From positions 4,673,555-4,737,554 of the forward strand of contig OY997654.1 in assembly GCA_963921795.1 (NCBI GenBank): 64,000 nucleotides of DNA. The letters run 5' to 3'. Under the pieces are notes generated by a model that did not search any database, had not been told where the DNA came from, and was given only the letters and a program-made list of their open reading frames with translations. The stretch's first letter is position 1; each line of letters begins with the position of its first letter. The position numbers and the translations under genes were made by a program. Positions 10,560 to 22,852 of the stretch are shown piece by piece. Origin of the DNA: Nannobrachium achirus. Lineage: Eukaryota > Chordata > Actinopteri > Myctophiformes > Myctophidae.

Positions 10560-12168
10560 TAACATTAGCATCTTTGTTAGCATTAGCATTTGTTTGCATT
10601 AGCATGTGTTAGCATTAGCAATATGGTTTCTTGTTTTTAAGAAATAGGCTCCTCCCACAAGTTCCGCAAGGCGATTACGTTGTCCCGTCGCTCCCGAGAT
10701 CGTTTGTGTTTCGTTTTGAGAGGGTCGTTCCCCCTGAAAAACATGTTTTGGCATGAAATGGTTACGTTTTGCGCGTTTGTGGTGCCCCCTATGGGTCGAA
10801 GTGGAAATGCTTTTGGCTATATGTTCAGTATAGCGCCCCCCACTTGTGGTTAAAATTTGGTGTTGACTGGATGTTTCGTTTGTGATTTATGGCTACTTCT
10901 TACAAAACGGGCTCCTCCCGCTAACTTTGGAACCCTGTTATGGAAGAACGGTATGGACTATCAAAATATTGTTTAAATATGTTTATCGCATGAGTCCATA
11001 GATCGTGTGTATCGATTTTTGTGACATTTGGAGAAAATATGTAGGAAAAGGAGCAAAAAGTGTGTTTTGAAGAAAATTCAAAATGGCGGAAAATCTATCC
11101 TGACGCAAATGGGCGCGGCCTATATGAGGAGATGCGTCATGACCCAAGGAATCCAGGGAAAAATGAATTTTAATTTTCCGACCCACGGTTCAAGAGTTAC
11201 AGGCCGAAAGGTAAAGTGGACTGTTATAGCGCCACCATGAGGCCAACTGACGAAATTATTTTTTATTTAATCCTTGATATCATTATAAATCTCCTCTCCA
11301 AGTTTTGAAACTGTAGCCCCTATGGTTTGCGAGAAAGAAAATATTGAATGTGAGTTTTTGTGATTCCCATTATAAGTCAATGGGTAAAATTAATTCACTA
11401 ATAAATTAATATCAATTAAACGATACAACTTTTCTCTTAGAAAAGTAATAGCACACCATTCCCGGCCTAGCCGCACGTTTTGATGTATAAATTGCGGCGG
11501 TGGCGTAAATTGTGCGGCAGTTATTAGCGCACCAAATTTGTTGGATCATTATTAATTAAGTATGGCGGATTACAATAAATGTTTTGCCATTGCATGGCAG
11601 GCACACTTAATTAGTAAAGCTTATGGAATGCAGGGATTCATAGATCGGGTGGCTTAGTAGTAGCCAATAGTGATGGGTGTTTTTTTGTTCAGTATGTTGC
11701 CTTTGATGACAAGCATTGCACGCCATGCAGTCATGCACTGAAATTTACAGTATGTGTTATTGTGATGTGTAATTGTTTGTTGGTACTTGCTTTACCGTGA
11801 CTGAATGGGTTTTATTTTTGAATATAGTTTATTACCATGAAAGATTGATGAGTAATATAGCTGGTTTTCCAGGTATTTTAGTTTCATGTTGTTTTTACCT
11901 TTCAAGATGGGAACCCATTTTTGGGTTGTTGCTATTGTACACTGTACACAGTGTACAGTATAGCATTTCTTTCTGGAAACCTAGGTCAGGAACACAGGAT
12001 TTAAGGGCTTTGCAAACAGGCGCGATTTTCAACCATTGTGTTTTTTCCGTTTGCTGCATGATTAAAACGCATTGGATTTGGTGTGCAAGGCTGTGAGGAA
12101 TCCACACTGTGGATCCCAAGAGGAGTCATAATAGTACAGCGGCTAACAGCAGTATTTGGGGAGAATCG
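10560..12168. other. Unassigned repeat-derived stretch
   Basis: TTAGCATTAGCA-type short repeats lie at 10560-10620. The block 10640-11250 (GCTCCTCCCACAAGTTCCGC, CAAAATGGCGGAAAATC) looks like an old dispersed repeat but I cannot name it. The block at about 11995-12130 recurs in inverse orientation at about 23985-24115 (CAAACGAAAAAAACTC side), so it belongs to a dispersed family. From about 12130, TAGTACAGCGG marks the outer end of the foldback cluster. Confidence 0.5.
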
Positions 12169-12410
12169 TTCACTTGGTGATACAAGCGTGAAAATTGGTA
12201 CACATCATCTTTGGAGGCCACTCTTCGATTTAAGAAACCGGGCCACTTGAAAATCAAAGATGGCGGCCCCCGAAATCCAAGATGTTCGTCCAAAAAAGTG
12301 TTTTTTCCTTTATAACTCCAAATGCATTGATTTTAAGACCCATAAATGTATTAAAGTTGAATATAAAGTTGGGCATTGCGGTTATTTTGGTACCAAGTAC
12401 GTGTCTGTAT

Positions 12411-12811
12411 TAGGGCTGTCACAATTATTACATAATCGTCTAATCGTGATTATTTGACATTATTGCAATTATTTTGTCATAATCGTCATAATCGTGAATG
12501 TTGAAAAATGACAGAAATAGTGGAAATAGCCGATCTACAAGCTCACAACGCGTCGCATCGCGACGCGTTGTGAGCTTGTAGATCGGCTATTTCCACTATC
12601 AAAGTTATTTTTTAAGTATAAAGTTGTCAAATATGTCAGTAATTTCTTTGTATATTTAGGTTATGTGTCATATCTACCATGTGCAACTTCAAAGCCTAAA
12701 AGCCAAACAGAAATGTAATTGTCAACGACAAAAACACAATTAAATCGTTAATCGCCAATTATTTGAGTGACAATTAATCGTCATGTAAAATGTCATATCG
12801 TGACAGCCCTA
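12411..12811. mobile_element. 401-bp hAT-type MITE inside foldback copy a
   Basis: The ends TAGGGCTGTCAC and GTGACAGCCCTA are perfect 12-bp TIRs, flanked by the perfect 8-bp TSD GTCTGTAT (12403-12410, 12812-12819). Comparison with uninterrupted family F copies confirms that the site is whole without it. The interior is AT-rich and contains the 40-bp-arm hairpin at 12517-12599. Confidence 0.92.
12517..12599. repeat. Perfect 40-bp-arm hairpin (dispersed hairpin family)
   Basis: Bases 12517-12556 and 12560-12599 are exact inverse complements by my reading, with a 3-base loop (ATC). The arm contains AATAGCCGATCTACAAGCTC. This is the best-preserved member of a family present in about a dozen full or half copies in this window. 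Confidence 0.95.
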
Positions 12812-13377
12812 GTCTGTATCTAATTCAGTTCTTGAGATACAGCATATAGGTACACCTGAGTCTGTTAAAGTACCTATATGCTGCATCTCAAGACTTTAAT
12901 GTGTTTATGGGTCTTAATATCAATGCATTTAGAGTTATGAAGGAAAATACATATTTTCGGACGGACATCTTGGATTTCGGGGGCTGCCATCTTTGATTTT
13001 CAAGTGGCCCGGTTTCTTAAATCGAAGAGTGGCTTCCAAAGATGATGTATACCAATTTTCAGGCCTGTATCACCAAGTGAACAGTTCTTCACTTAAAAAC
13101 AAACAAATCTGATTTCTTCAGACAGGACTCTTCTTCTGCTGAACCCTCAAAGCAGAAGCTTCTCAAGGAGGACTGTCAGTACACCCCTTCGTGAAAATGT
13201 CCAAATTGGGCCCAAGTGTCAATATTTTTGTGGCCACTATTACTTTCAGCACTGCTATAACCCACTTGGGCATGAGTTCACCAGAGCTTCACAGGTTGCC
13301 ACTGGAACCTTCTTCCACTCCTCCATGACGGCATCACAGAGCTGGTGGATGTTAGAGACCTTGCACTCCTCCACCTT

Positions 13378-13589
13378 CCATTTGAGTGCTGCCGGCACTG
13401 GGAAGCTACATTTCATTGAGGGAACCATGAATGGCAAAATGTTCTGGGACATACTGAAGGAGAGCATGAACCCCTCCCTTCGGAAACTGGGCTGCAGGGT
13501 AGTATTCCATCGTGATAACGACCCCAAACACACCTCCAAGACGACGCTGCCTTAATAAAGGAGCTGACTGGCCAAGCATGTCTCTAGAC
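13378..13589 (+). pseudogene. Tc1 transposase, central fragment
   Basis: Reading frames here give LSAAGTGKLHFIEGTMNG and CRVVFHRDNDPKHTSKTT, the region of the second catalytic aspartate of the DDE domain (HRDNDPKHT). After a frameshift near 13545-13551 they give LNKGADWPSMSLD. The protein then stops at the hAT insertion point and resumes at 19430. The upstream part with the paired DNA-binding domain and first aspartate is absent. Tc1 transposases cut and reinsert DNA at TA sites; this one is dead. Confidence 0.88.
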
Positions 13590-14684
13590 CAGGGGTGGGC
13601 AACTTTGATGATGGCGAGGGCCACTATATTTCCACCTTCACTCCAGAGGGCCACATTGCATATTGCTACGTTCTACTTTGTCAGTCTAGTATCTCATACA
13701 AAAGAAGAAACTAGAATTGAATATTTCAATAATAACGTTTTGTTGCTTGTTGTTTTCTTAACCTCACTCAATGCCAAATGCCCAAATGGCTCCAAGGTAG
13801 CTGTGCCCTGATTTTGTATGTTTTTCTTTGCCATGCAATGAAAAAAAAATGTTTTTTTTTATATAATTTTTTCCCCCACATAAACAGACACAGTTGTTGT
13901 GATTCAGTGGCAAAAAGAATTTTGTCAATCAGACAAATGGTTCCAGAGATAGAGCTGTCCATCCACTAGAATGGACACACATTTTCTCAATCAGCTAAGC
14001 GAGGGAGCGAACACACAAACAGAGAAAACCATCTCTCTGATCTCAGGTCATTTTGACATCTTTAAAAAAAAAAAAAAAAATGAAAAAAAAAAAAAAATCT
14101 ATACAAAAAACACAAAAGACGTCAAAGACGTCATTGGCACTGAGGCCCATTGAAAAAAAGACGTCAAAAGACGTCATTGGCATTGAGTGAGTTAATGTGT
14201 TAAGCCGCAGGGGGTCCGGGGGGGTAATCTGCCTAAAATGATTGTGCCTAGTGTTCACCCACCAAATGTCAGCTAACCCCTGGAAATGCACAAATGATAT
14301 GTATTTGGTCCACGGAGCGGCTCCATGGCCTGCCCATCCCAAAATATTTTGTTCCAGGGACCCCCAGAAGTAAATATTTGAGTTAACAAGACTGACCTAT
14401 GACTGTCTTGATCCAAGGCTAAACAAGCGAAGCTTAAACCAGCGCCCTCCAAGTTACACCACTTTTTATGTCAAGGACCCCTAAATTGACACGTATTAGC
14501 CAATGGACCACCATGAATCACTGCTGAATCACCATGCCCATGTTAGTTAAAAAAAAATCTCTTTCACTTCAAATTGCATAAATTAGCTATTGTTCATAAG
14601 TACTGTAGTTATAGAACTGACTGCCAACAGACTGAAAAACAATGCTGGTATAACAGCCATTCACACTGAGTGTAATAGTTTGGA

Positions 14685-14867
<183 letters not shown>

Positions 14868-14870
<3 letters not shown>

Positions 14871-16275
14871 TGGCGAATTTTCAGGACCTTCAGGGTATTC
14901 AGAGAAGACCCAGGGATCCTCAGAAGAAAGAAAATAATATTTTTTATTTTTAAATAAAAAATATATTTTTATTTTTTATTATTTTTATTAAAATAATTAC
15001 AATTATTTGTGTTGGTAATCTGTTAAACTGCACTGTTTCGCTCGCTATACTCGTTGTAGTTGTTTCTTCCCCAAGTTCTGTGCATAGGGAGTGCTTGTGT
15101 GCTGGGGAAAATAACAGCCAATGAGAGATTTTTTCTACTGAGTCTCTGCGCAGATTACTCTCACTCGCAGGTCTTCCAGAATTCCCTGAGCCAGTTCCCC
15201 ATAATACAAGCCTTGGTGTGGATTGTCAGTTTGATCAACCAATCATATTTTGAGGGCTCTGGTCAAGGGTATACGGAACACCCACGTTCAACCACCAATC
15301 AAAATGAGTCAAGTGACTACTGGCCAATCACAACACAGCTTTTCCGGGACTTGGAGTGGAACAACAAGCATGTTTCACACTCACTATGCACTACACGTGA
15401 AACTTGTAAAGTAAACAGACGCGACATGGCTGCAGCTGGAGTGAACGCTGTGGATTTATTATTATCGTTGCCTTTTTCAAGAAGACTGTTTTATGAAAAG
15501 ATGGACAGAACTTAAAAGGAATGATAGCTTTATGAACCCATCTTTGAGAAATTCATCCAAAAGGACAGGAGGATGTTTTTCTTTTCTTCAAGTGAACAAC
15601 TTCATTGGTGAGAGAAACTGAATTAATTTATATTGCTGGATATGCCGCTGTGCATTTAATTTCCATTGATTGATCATTGAAGAATGTATTAGAAGTTTGC
15701 AATTGGAAAAGGTACAGTTTCATGACAGTACAAATCACTGGTCAGCTAAAAGGAGATCCTAGTAAACCTTACAGCTTATTTACACAGGAACCACTTTATG
15801 TATCTCATATAACATTGAAAGACAGATTGATACACTTAGGCCTGTTTTTGTCTATTTAATGTGGGTCTTTCTTGACGTGGTCTTTCTTTACATTGATAGC
15901 TGGTGTTGTTACATGATGGTGGACAGTGCGTTTTGCTTTGTAAAGCATGCTATGTTAAATGGACGTTTCGATTGGTTGCGCTGGTTGTGTCTTGTGTGGC
16001 TCTGTCTGTCAGCAGCGCACATCTATTTAATCCTTATATTGGCATTGGTTTGGAAGTCTTGGTTTGGAGTATGTGTGTAGGTTAAGCCTACCCAGCGTGC
16101 TTGCCTTGTACACAGTCTGCTGTTCATTGTTAACCAGTTTTGTAAAAGAAAAAGAAGAATGAAAAAGGCATACAATTTGCGCGCATGTGCACGCGCGGGG
16201 GGCGGGGGGGGGGGGGGGGGGGGGGGGGCGGTGGTGCGTCCCCGAAGGTCCGGTCCCTTGGGGCACGCATCGCCA

Positions 16276-16278
<3 letters not shown>
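14868..16278 (+). mobile_element. 1.4-kb deleted hAT of the CAGTGGCG type
   Basis: The ends CAGTGGCGA and TCGCCACTG are perfect inverse, flanked by ATATATAT on both sides. That is compatible with an 8-bp TSD but not decisive inside TA repeats. The 3' sub-terminal region holds a long G run (about 16199-16228). It keeps only the start of a TTF-domain hAT transposase gene, so it is an internally deleted derivative. Confidence 0.78.
15426..15620 (+). pseudogene. N-terminal scrap of a ZMYM/TTF-type hAT transposase
   Basis: ATG at 15426 opens MAAAGVNAVDLLLSLPFSRR and LFYEKMDRT before a stop. This matches the start of hAT transposases with a TTF zinc finger, which resemble vertebrate ZMYM1-like genes. 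A second frame nearby (CFSFLQVNNF, about 15573-15602) resembles a later part of the same protein, implying an internal deletion. Upstream text such as CTGGCCAATCAC recurs in inverse near 59015. The rest of the transposase is missing. Confidence 0.6.
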
Positions 16279-16316
<38 letters not shown>

Positions 16317-16399
16317 TTAATGGCACTTAGCTGGATGTGTATATATAAATAAAATATACATAAATGTGTGTATATATATAAACATATGCATATACATAT

Positions 16400-16474
<75 letters not shown>

Positions 16475-16492
16475 GAACATTTTCAAACAAGA
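16279..16492. repeat. (TA)n(CA)n microsatellite, right inverted arm
   Basis: TA repeats, a short linker and about 35 CA units (16401-16472) end with AATGAACATTTTCAAACAA, the inverse of the left arm at 14685. Confidence 0.9.
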
Positions 16493-16560
16493 GCTGTTTG
16501 GTAGGACTTGTTAGGGGGTCCCCCCTAACTTGTTTTGAGGTTCGAATCCTCAGAGCTCTC
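16488..16560 (+). other. tRNA-like sequence with B-box
   Basis: GAGGTTCGAATCCTC at about 16539-16553 is an exact T-arm/B-box hairpin. AGAGCTG at the start can pair with GAGCTCT at the end. The middle contains the palindrome TTAGGGGG-TC-CCCCCTAA instead of a normal anticodon arm. It is probably a tRNA pseudogene or the head of a SINE, not a working tRNA. Confidence 0.4.
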
Positions 16561-18429
16561 TGTGCTAAAGCCACATGTATCTGTTGCAAGAGATTTATGT
16601 GAAATGTGAAATATAGAATTCTATATTTCAAGAACAGTTGGGCTAAATTAAGAACCCAGCCCTATTCACACTGGCCAGAGGGAGTTGTTAACACAGGGAC
16701 CTATGTTTGAATGCCCCACTGGAATGACAAAGAGAACAAAACATGCGTATGCAATGAGTCTAACCAATTGACCAAGTGACACCTTTTGATTGTCTGTGTT
16801 TGCCTTGAGAGGGAGGGAGGGGATGCCAGGATGAGTCTGATGATGTCTTTCACACCTCTTCTGTCTTTCTAGGGCAGGGGGGCCATTGTGTTGCAAAAAG
16901 GTTCCAGACACCTTTTGAAAGAGTTGTAGGACTATTAGCGATGGCCTGTCTGGTTTAGATTTGACTGACTATCAGTGATGGCCTCTAATTTTCTGTGCCT
17001 AGGAATTCAAAAATATGAGAAACTCTCAACGTGAAATGTCTAATCAAAGCAAATCTATTTTTCATGCCATACGCCCATCCACACGCACCGAGGCTGGTTG
17101 GGGCAGAAATGGAACGCGACTGGGACAATTGGAACGCCACGAGAAATGGAACGCCACAGGGAGAAATGGAACGCCACGTGGAGCGAGGCTTCAGAATGGT
17201 AACATTTCCCCATACTGGCCACGGGTCCATTTGGTTCCATTTGCACACTGTCAGAGGTAGGACACCAGAAATGCAACACCAGAAATGCAATTAAATGAAT
17301 GAATTCAGTTCAGTGGTCACCTGTATGAAGGTGGAACAGTTTAAAAGCACACACGGCACACATGAGTACAAAGGACCCCAATGGAAACAAGCCTTCATCT
17401 GCTTGGGCGTGAAAAATATTTCATTTTTCTCAATCCTAGTTCATTGGGTTTAAAATATTCTCTCCAAAACTACAGTATTCAACTGTACTTTCCTCTCTCT
17501 CTCCCTCTCTGTAGATAGATAGATAGATACGGCGACAAGCCACAAAACTTATTATTGAAATATTTCAATTCTAGTTTAATGTGAGAGCGCACTGTCTCGC
17601 AAACAGGGAGCGTGTGTACTATTTGATTCACTGGAGTAGGGACCCTCGCTGTCTCCGTTCTACTCTCTCTTCTCTTCTCCTTTCTCCTGCGCTAGAGACA
17701 GATAATCACCCCCTCGTTTTAGGCGGAGGGGGAACGGTGAACGAGTGTTGTCTCTTCTATGATGTGATGGGTTGTGTGCGCCGGTTTTCCATTGTTTTAT
17801 TTGTTTCCCCGGCCGGTCTCCTCTCTCCTCTCTCTCCTTTCTCCTGTGGCTACAGGCAGATATCACCCCCTCGTTTTTAGGCGAAATAAGCGAATATTGC
17901 CAACAGATAGATTATATCACGGTTTCATTAAAATGGGTGCAAATGATCTAATTCCATGATTGATTGATTGAAGAGTTTAGCACTGTTTGCAATAGAAGAC
18001 GCAGTTACAATACACAACATTGGCCCACACACACAGTCCCATTCCGCGACCCACCCGTGGGTCGACACCCAGTACTTGGGAAACAATGCTTAAAACATCA
18101 TACACACGCAGTTTTTATAGACGCTGTCTGTATCTGTCGCTCTCTCTACGCCCCCCCTGGAGCCCGGGTGTCCTTTCCAATCACGCATCTCCGAGGCATT
18201 AACGCACACTCACTCACTCACACACACACACACACACGCGACGCGAGCGTAAAGCGGTTGTCCGTGGTGTAAGATAACTCTATGGGTGTAACACGTTGAA
18301 AAATAAAAAATATCCGAGCACATCGGTGCTTAATAATAAGTGAACTTTCCGACGGCGAAGTGCTTCTGATGGATTTTTCTTGGCTGTCAATGTCTCTATA
18401 GTCCAAAAAATCGCTCTGAACGTGAGTAA
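16561..18429. other. Non-coding interior of the 5.8-kb hAT
   Basis: Degenerate AAATGGAACGCCAC tandem units lie at about 17105-17180, and a GGTCCATTTGGTTCCATTTG relic near 17224. TAGA repeats lie near 17513-17528 and a CA tract at 18220-18236. I found no exon or RNA gene. Confidence 0.45.
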
Positions 18430-18935
18430 AACGATAGTGTACTGTGTATGCTGTATCGACTTGTCATCTAAAGCATTGCCAAATGGGAAATGTTAACTTG
18501 AGCATGTTTAAACCACTCACCGTTTTTTCCTCCTCTGCTGCAATGAATCGCTCGCCTCTGCTCGCACGAGCCGAGCACAAACGAGGAAGCGCGAAACTTG
18601 CCGAGGCACAAATGAGGGAAGGCTGGTGGGCTGTGGCGCTCGATTCCACATCTAAGCTATAGCGAGGGCACATACGAGGAGAAAGCCTCGTTAAAATACG
18701 CTAAAATACGTGCAGACAGCCTGGCTCCGCCCGGCCAAATACCTTCCGACACGTATATCGCCCTTCCCAAACCAAAGAAGGGGGGCGAAAAAGCAACTAG
18801 CAAAGCCCACGGATAGAGGAGCAGTTGATTCCACATGATCTGCACGCTGAGCGGGGGCGGCGCCCACTGACTTCAATAGAATACGTGGAGCCAGCCGAGA
18901 GAATCGCCCGCGTTTATCATCAAGTGACATTTATC
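18430..18935. repeat. Dispersed repeat, inverse copy at 54225-54850
   Basis: AACTTGAGCATGTTTAAACC, CGCCCGGCCAAATACCTTCC and CGCCCTTCCCAAACCAAAG all reappear as inverse complements at 54225-54850. This shows a shared mobile or duplicated unit of at least 500 bp. No protein recognised. Confidence 0.75.
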
Positions 18936-19016
18936 CACTTTCCATTCTGACGTCACTGCCAAAGTGATTTCCAGGGGCTAGGTAAAGACGTTTTGCTATC
19001 ACAAAACGTAAAAATA

Positions 19017-19075
19017 GCAGATCTACAAGCTCAAAACGCATCACGCTGCGATGCGTTTTGAGCTTGTAGATCTGC
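19017..19075. repeat. Hairpin family member, 26-bp perfect arms
   Basis: 19017-19042 and 19050-19075 are exact inverse complements around a 7-base loop. The arm contains GCAGATCTACAAGCTCAAAA. Confidence 0.93.
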
Positions 19076-19429
19076 TCTGTTTGCTTCTTTTGAATTGGAA
19101 TTCTGAATTATTTTTTGTTATTTTTTTATTTGGAATCCTGAAATGTAACATTTTTATTTAATTTCAAACGCATTTAGTTATATACTCATGTTAACTTTAT
19201 GAACCTAAATACAAATAACTTGGACATAAAAAATACATTTTAATACTACTATACTAGTCAGTAAGCTACTAATATAGACTGACACAATTAAAGCAGGTCA
19301 TGTTATGAATTGTAACAGCTGAAATCAATAATATATCAGTATTTCGGTATTAACCTGAGGGCCGCATTAAATGAAGGCAGGGGCCGCATGTGGCCCCCGG
19401 GCCGCCAGTTGCCCATGTATGCTCTAGAC

Positions 19430-19660
19430 CTAAACCCTATTGAGCATCTGTGGGGCATCCTCAAAAGGAAGGTGGAGGAGTGCAAGGTCTCTAACATCCA
19501 CCAGCTCCGTGATGTCGTCATGGAGGAGTGGAAGAAGGTTCCAGTGGCAACCTGTGAATCTCTGGTGAACTCCATGCCCAAGAGAGTTATAGCAGTGCTG
19601 AAAGTAATGGTGGCGACAAAAGTATTGACACTTGGGCCCAATTTGGACATTTTCACTTAG
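19430..19660 (+). pseudogene. Tc1 transposase, C-terminal fragment
   Basis: Directly after the hAT TSD the frame continues LNPIEHLWGILKRKVEE, holding the third catalytic residue (E in NPIEHLW, DD34E type). It then runs through NIHQLRDVVMEEWKKVP and LVNSMPKRVIAVL to a stop. Joining 13589 to 19430 restores MSLD-LNPIEHLW without a base lost, which proves that the hAT landed inside this gene. Confidence 0.9.
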
Positions 19661-19764
19661 GGGTGTACTGACAGTCCTCCTTGAGAAGCTTCTGCTTTGA
19701 GGGTTCAGCAGAAGAAGAGTCATGTCTGAAGAAATCAGCTTTGTTTGCTTTTAAGAGAAGAACC

Positions 19765-20810
19765 GTTCACTTGGTGATACAAGCCTGAAAATTGGTACAC
19801 ATCATCTTTGGAAGTCACTCTTCGATTTAAGATACAGGGCCACTTGAAAATCAAAGATGGCGGCCCCAGAAATCCAAGATGTCTGTCCGAAAACATGTAT
19901 TTTCCTTTATAACTCTAAATGCATTGACTTTAAGACCCATAAACGTATTAAAGTTGAATATAAAGTTGGACATTGCAGATATTTTGGTACCAATTATGTG
20001 TGTGTATCTATTACAATTCTTGAGATACAGCATATAGGTACTTTAACAGACTCAGGTGTACCTATACACTGTATCTCAAGAACCGAAATATATACAGACA
20101 TGTACTTGGTACCAAAATATCCGCAATGCCCAACTTTATATTCAACTTTAATACATGTATGGGTCTTAACACATCGGGTGCCCACGTGGTGTCTACAAGC
20201 CAATTTCTTTGATGTCGCTGGAGGCCCACGACGCGTTTGACGCGTTGTACAGTAAACTATACTGTACTGTAGCTACTGCACTTGGCTACCGCGGTGATGA
20301 AACAAACTCCATTTCCCAACATGCAGCGCGCAATTACGTCATCCGGACGCGCTGTGTGTCTCGTTGACTTCCTGTCTAGCGGCTGCTGTTTTCTCCTAAT
20401 CTAGCTTTTAAATCACTTTCATTTCAAAACGGCAGCCTCTTCTACCTGCCGTAACACAAACACTGTGGCTTAGAAATGATAAAAAACGGTCCTGACTGAA
20501 AGAAAAGATTTTCGCGAAATAAACAGGACATACTCCGATTACATTTACTCGGATTACTTTTCTCGCCAGTAGGTAAAATGACGCGTTGCCATGGGCACCA
20601 GCAAACACACACACGTCATACATCCGGGCACCCGATGTGTTAATATCAATGCATTTGGAGTTATAAAGGAAAAAACATGTTTTTGGACGGATATCTTGGA
20701 TTTCGGGGGCCGCCATCTTTGATTTTCAAGCGGCCTGGTTTCTTAAATCGAAGAGTGGCCTCCAAAGATGATGTGTACCAATTTTCACGCTTGTATCACC
20801 AAGTGAACGA
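19765..20810. mobile_element. Foldback element family F, copy b
   Basis: The left arm starts GTTCACTTGGTGATAC and runs through AAGATGGCGGCCCCAGAAAT and the centre GAGATACAGCATATAGGTAC. The right arm ends AGCGGCCTGGTTTC ... TTGTATCACCAAGTGAAC. A TTAA-flanked MITE splits the right arm. Together with copy a it brackets the Tc1. Confidence 0.85.
20170..20639. mobile_element. 470-bp piggyBac-type MITE
   Basis: CACATCGGGTGCCC and GGGCACCCGATGTG are perfect 14-bp TIRs. TTAA flanks both sides (20166-20169, 20640-20643). Uninterrupted family F copies read GGTCTTAATATCAATGC, with a single TTAA, so this is a clean TTAA insertion. That is diagnostic of piggyBac transposition. It has no coding capacity. 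Confidence 0.92.
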
Positions 20811-20857
20811 TTGCTCCTATTAACCGCTGTACTATAAAAGGAGTCAATGAATTGTTA

Positions 20858-21391
20858 CAGCCGGGGTTGACACTAAGGTCTCAGAGGCACTTGCCCATCG
20901 GGCAAGTACAGGTCATGTTCTACTTGCCCGAAGGTAATGCCCACTTGCCCGAAAAGTAAATTGTCCTTTATAAAATGATAGGTACGATTTTAATTACCGC
21001 TCAATTTAACACTTATTTCTTTACTTTCTGGGCCTGTGCGATAAAATGTCATACCTCAATACCTCCAAATCCAAATACCAAATACTTTAGCTATGATTCA
21101 ATATGTCTATGGGTTCACACTTGTTATTTTTTATTTTTAAATGTAGCAACAGTAAAAACAGCACATTATAGGTAAATAGTGCTCTTATTTTACATTCCAC
21201 AGACCAGAAGACACAGTGCACTGGCCACATTCAGGTGTTAAGACAGATATCTCGTGTTGTGTTTATAGACATTTGTGTCCCCTCTCAAATGAGCACTTGC
21301 CCTGTCGGGCAACCTGAAAGCCAACTTCACCTGCCCTGACGTTTTATTTACCTGCCGGGGGCAGGTGGGCAAGCCTTAGTGTCAATGCCTG
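20858..21391. mobile_element. TIR element with TTGACACTAAGG ends
   Basis: TTGACACTAAGG (20867-20878) is mirrored by CCTTAGTGTCAA (21374-21385). Inside are repeated CACTTGCCC / GGGCAAGT motifs near both ends. CAG and CTG at the extremes suggest hAT, but I could not find a matching 8-bp TSD, so the class is uncertain. Confidence 0.6.
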
Positions 21392-22783
21392 TACAGCATG
21401 CGACAAGACCCACAAATCGAACTGGGTTTGATCGGGAAAAAAATGCACAGCCGCAGCCACCTGACGCATGGCCAATTTGGAGCCGGTGTGCATGAGGTCA
21501 TAGAGAATCATTGTTTTCTTTTAAAAAAATGAAATTGTCCGTTTTTTGTTTAGTTTTTTCATGCAAAAAAAAAAACGCATCTGTGTGCAAAGCCCTTTAG
21601 AAGGCATTTTTGGAATCTTCCTCAGGTCCAACCAAATGGGTTAAACACTGTAGTGTTAAAGAATATGGACATGGCCTCTTTGCATTCCTGTCTAAACAAA
21701 ACTGTAAAGCTAGAAGGTAAATTTTCTTTTGCACTATTGTGCTGTTAAGTCATATTGTACAACTGTATACATTTACTGCCCAAGCACTTGCACTGTTGAC
21801 CTGAATATGTTCATGTTGATTGACACATTTGACAGTGGTCTGTTACTCTGTTCTGAGCAATAAAACGGCCCTTTTCCACGTCCATACTGTATTATGCATT
21901 TTTTGTTGAAAATGCTTAGTTTTTACTGTTTCTACAGTTTCAATATCAATTAATAAGTCATATCGTATCGATATCGAGATATCTGGCATAAATATATTTT
22001 TGTCCATATCTTGCAGCCCTAATACTGACATGATACTGGCAGTATACGGACCATGATAAATATTCTTTTTTTATTACATTATGACAAATAATCCTGAAAC
22101 TCGTGATAGAGCAGTCAATGTTAATTCCTTGTGTCAACTGTATTTTTATAAGATGTTAGTCTATTAAATTATAGGTAATGATGCAACTTTCATTTCATTA
22201 ATCATCCGCTTGCAGGGAATAAAGAACACATTGCTGTAATATAAAGTCATTTAGGCTAGAATCAGCAACTTGTGGGTGTCTCAAACCGGGCTCCAGACTA
22301 ATATAACTTTTTTCACGGGTAGCACTGGTGCCACCTACCTTAGCACCACCACAAATTACGTAAAACCATGTTTTTCTTTGTATAACGTGGTATTAATACA
22401 TAAGTAAAACACCGACCGTGGCGACCATAGGGGCACGAGATTGCTGAGTTGATAAAGTGATATGACATCAATGAGGAGGCATTTATAAACAATAATTGCA
22501 GGCAACACACAGAGGATTCGGACAGAGAATCGGATATTCCTACAGCGCGGAAACCAATGCACGTTATAAAACAAAACACAAATTTAGTGAGCACTGAGAG
22601 CAGACACTGCAAGCAGAGTCAGACGCTGTGGCAGCCTCACAGTGGTCTACGTTACTGACACCATTGTGACACATAGAAATCTGTTACTGTAGGGGTGAAA
22701 GTGGGCCGGAACGGTCCCGTAGCCACAGCAATCCGCTAAAATATTCTTCCATAGTAACCTGCTCGTGTAACGGAGGTGATGCG
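21392..22783. other. Non-coding stretch
   Basis: AT-rich with short homopolymers. The part at 21400-21620 contains GTGCAAAGCCCTTTAG, resembling the dispersed block near 12000 and 24100. No open frame with protein-like character was recognised. Confidence 0.4.
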
Positions 22784-22852
22784 AACCTCCCCACCCGGGC
22801 TTTGAACCCGGGCCTCTCGGGTGAAAGTCCAATATCTTAACCATCACTGCGA
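22784..22852 (-). tRNA. tRNA-Glu(UUC)-like pseudogene or SINE head
   Basis: On the minus strand the sequence reads GTGATGGTTAAGATATTGGA, then CTTTCACCC with a TTC anticodon position, then GGCCCGGGTTCAAAGCCCGG. The T-arm (CCCGGGTTCAAAGCCCGGG) is strong and the A-box region is recognisable. The anticodon stem is poorly paired and the acceptor stem unclear. It is more likely a tRNA-derived repeat than a functional gene. Confidence 0.5.

Larger units (their letters stand above)
12169..13085. mobile_element. Foldback element family F, copy a
   Basis: Two inverted arms of about 240-270 bp start with GTTCACTTGGTGATACAAGC and contain AAAGATGGCGGCCCCCGAAA, AACTCCAAATGCATTGATTT and TTGAATATAAAGTTGGGCAT. 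They meet near a palindromic centre with GAGATACAGCATATAGGTAC and GTACCTATATGCTGCATCTC (about 12835-12892). A hAT MITE splits the left side. Related copies lie at 19765-20810, about 59337-59830 and about 62464-62945. No coding capacity is visible. Confidence 0.85.

Noticed and set aside
15060-15515. A 151-residue gene starting at 15060
   Set aside because: Only the last 30 residues from ATG 15426 resemble a protein family; the upstream frame looks like non-coding hAT sequence.
20858-21391. Firm hAT assignment for the TTGACACTAAGG element
   Set aside because: No matching 8-bp TSD could be read next to CAG/CTG ends.
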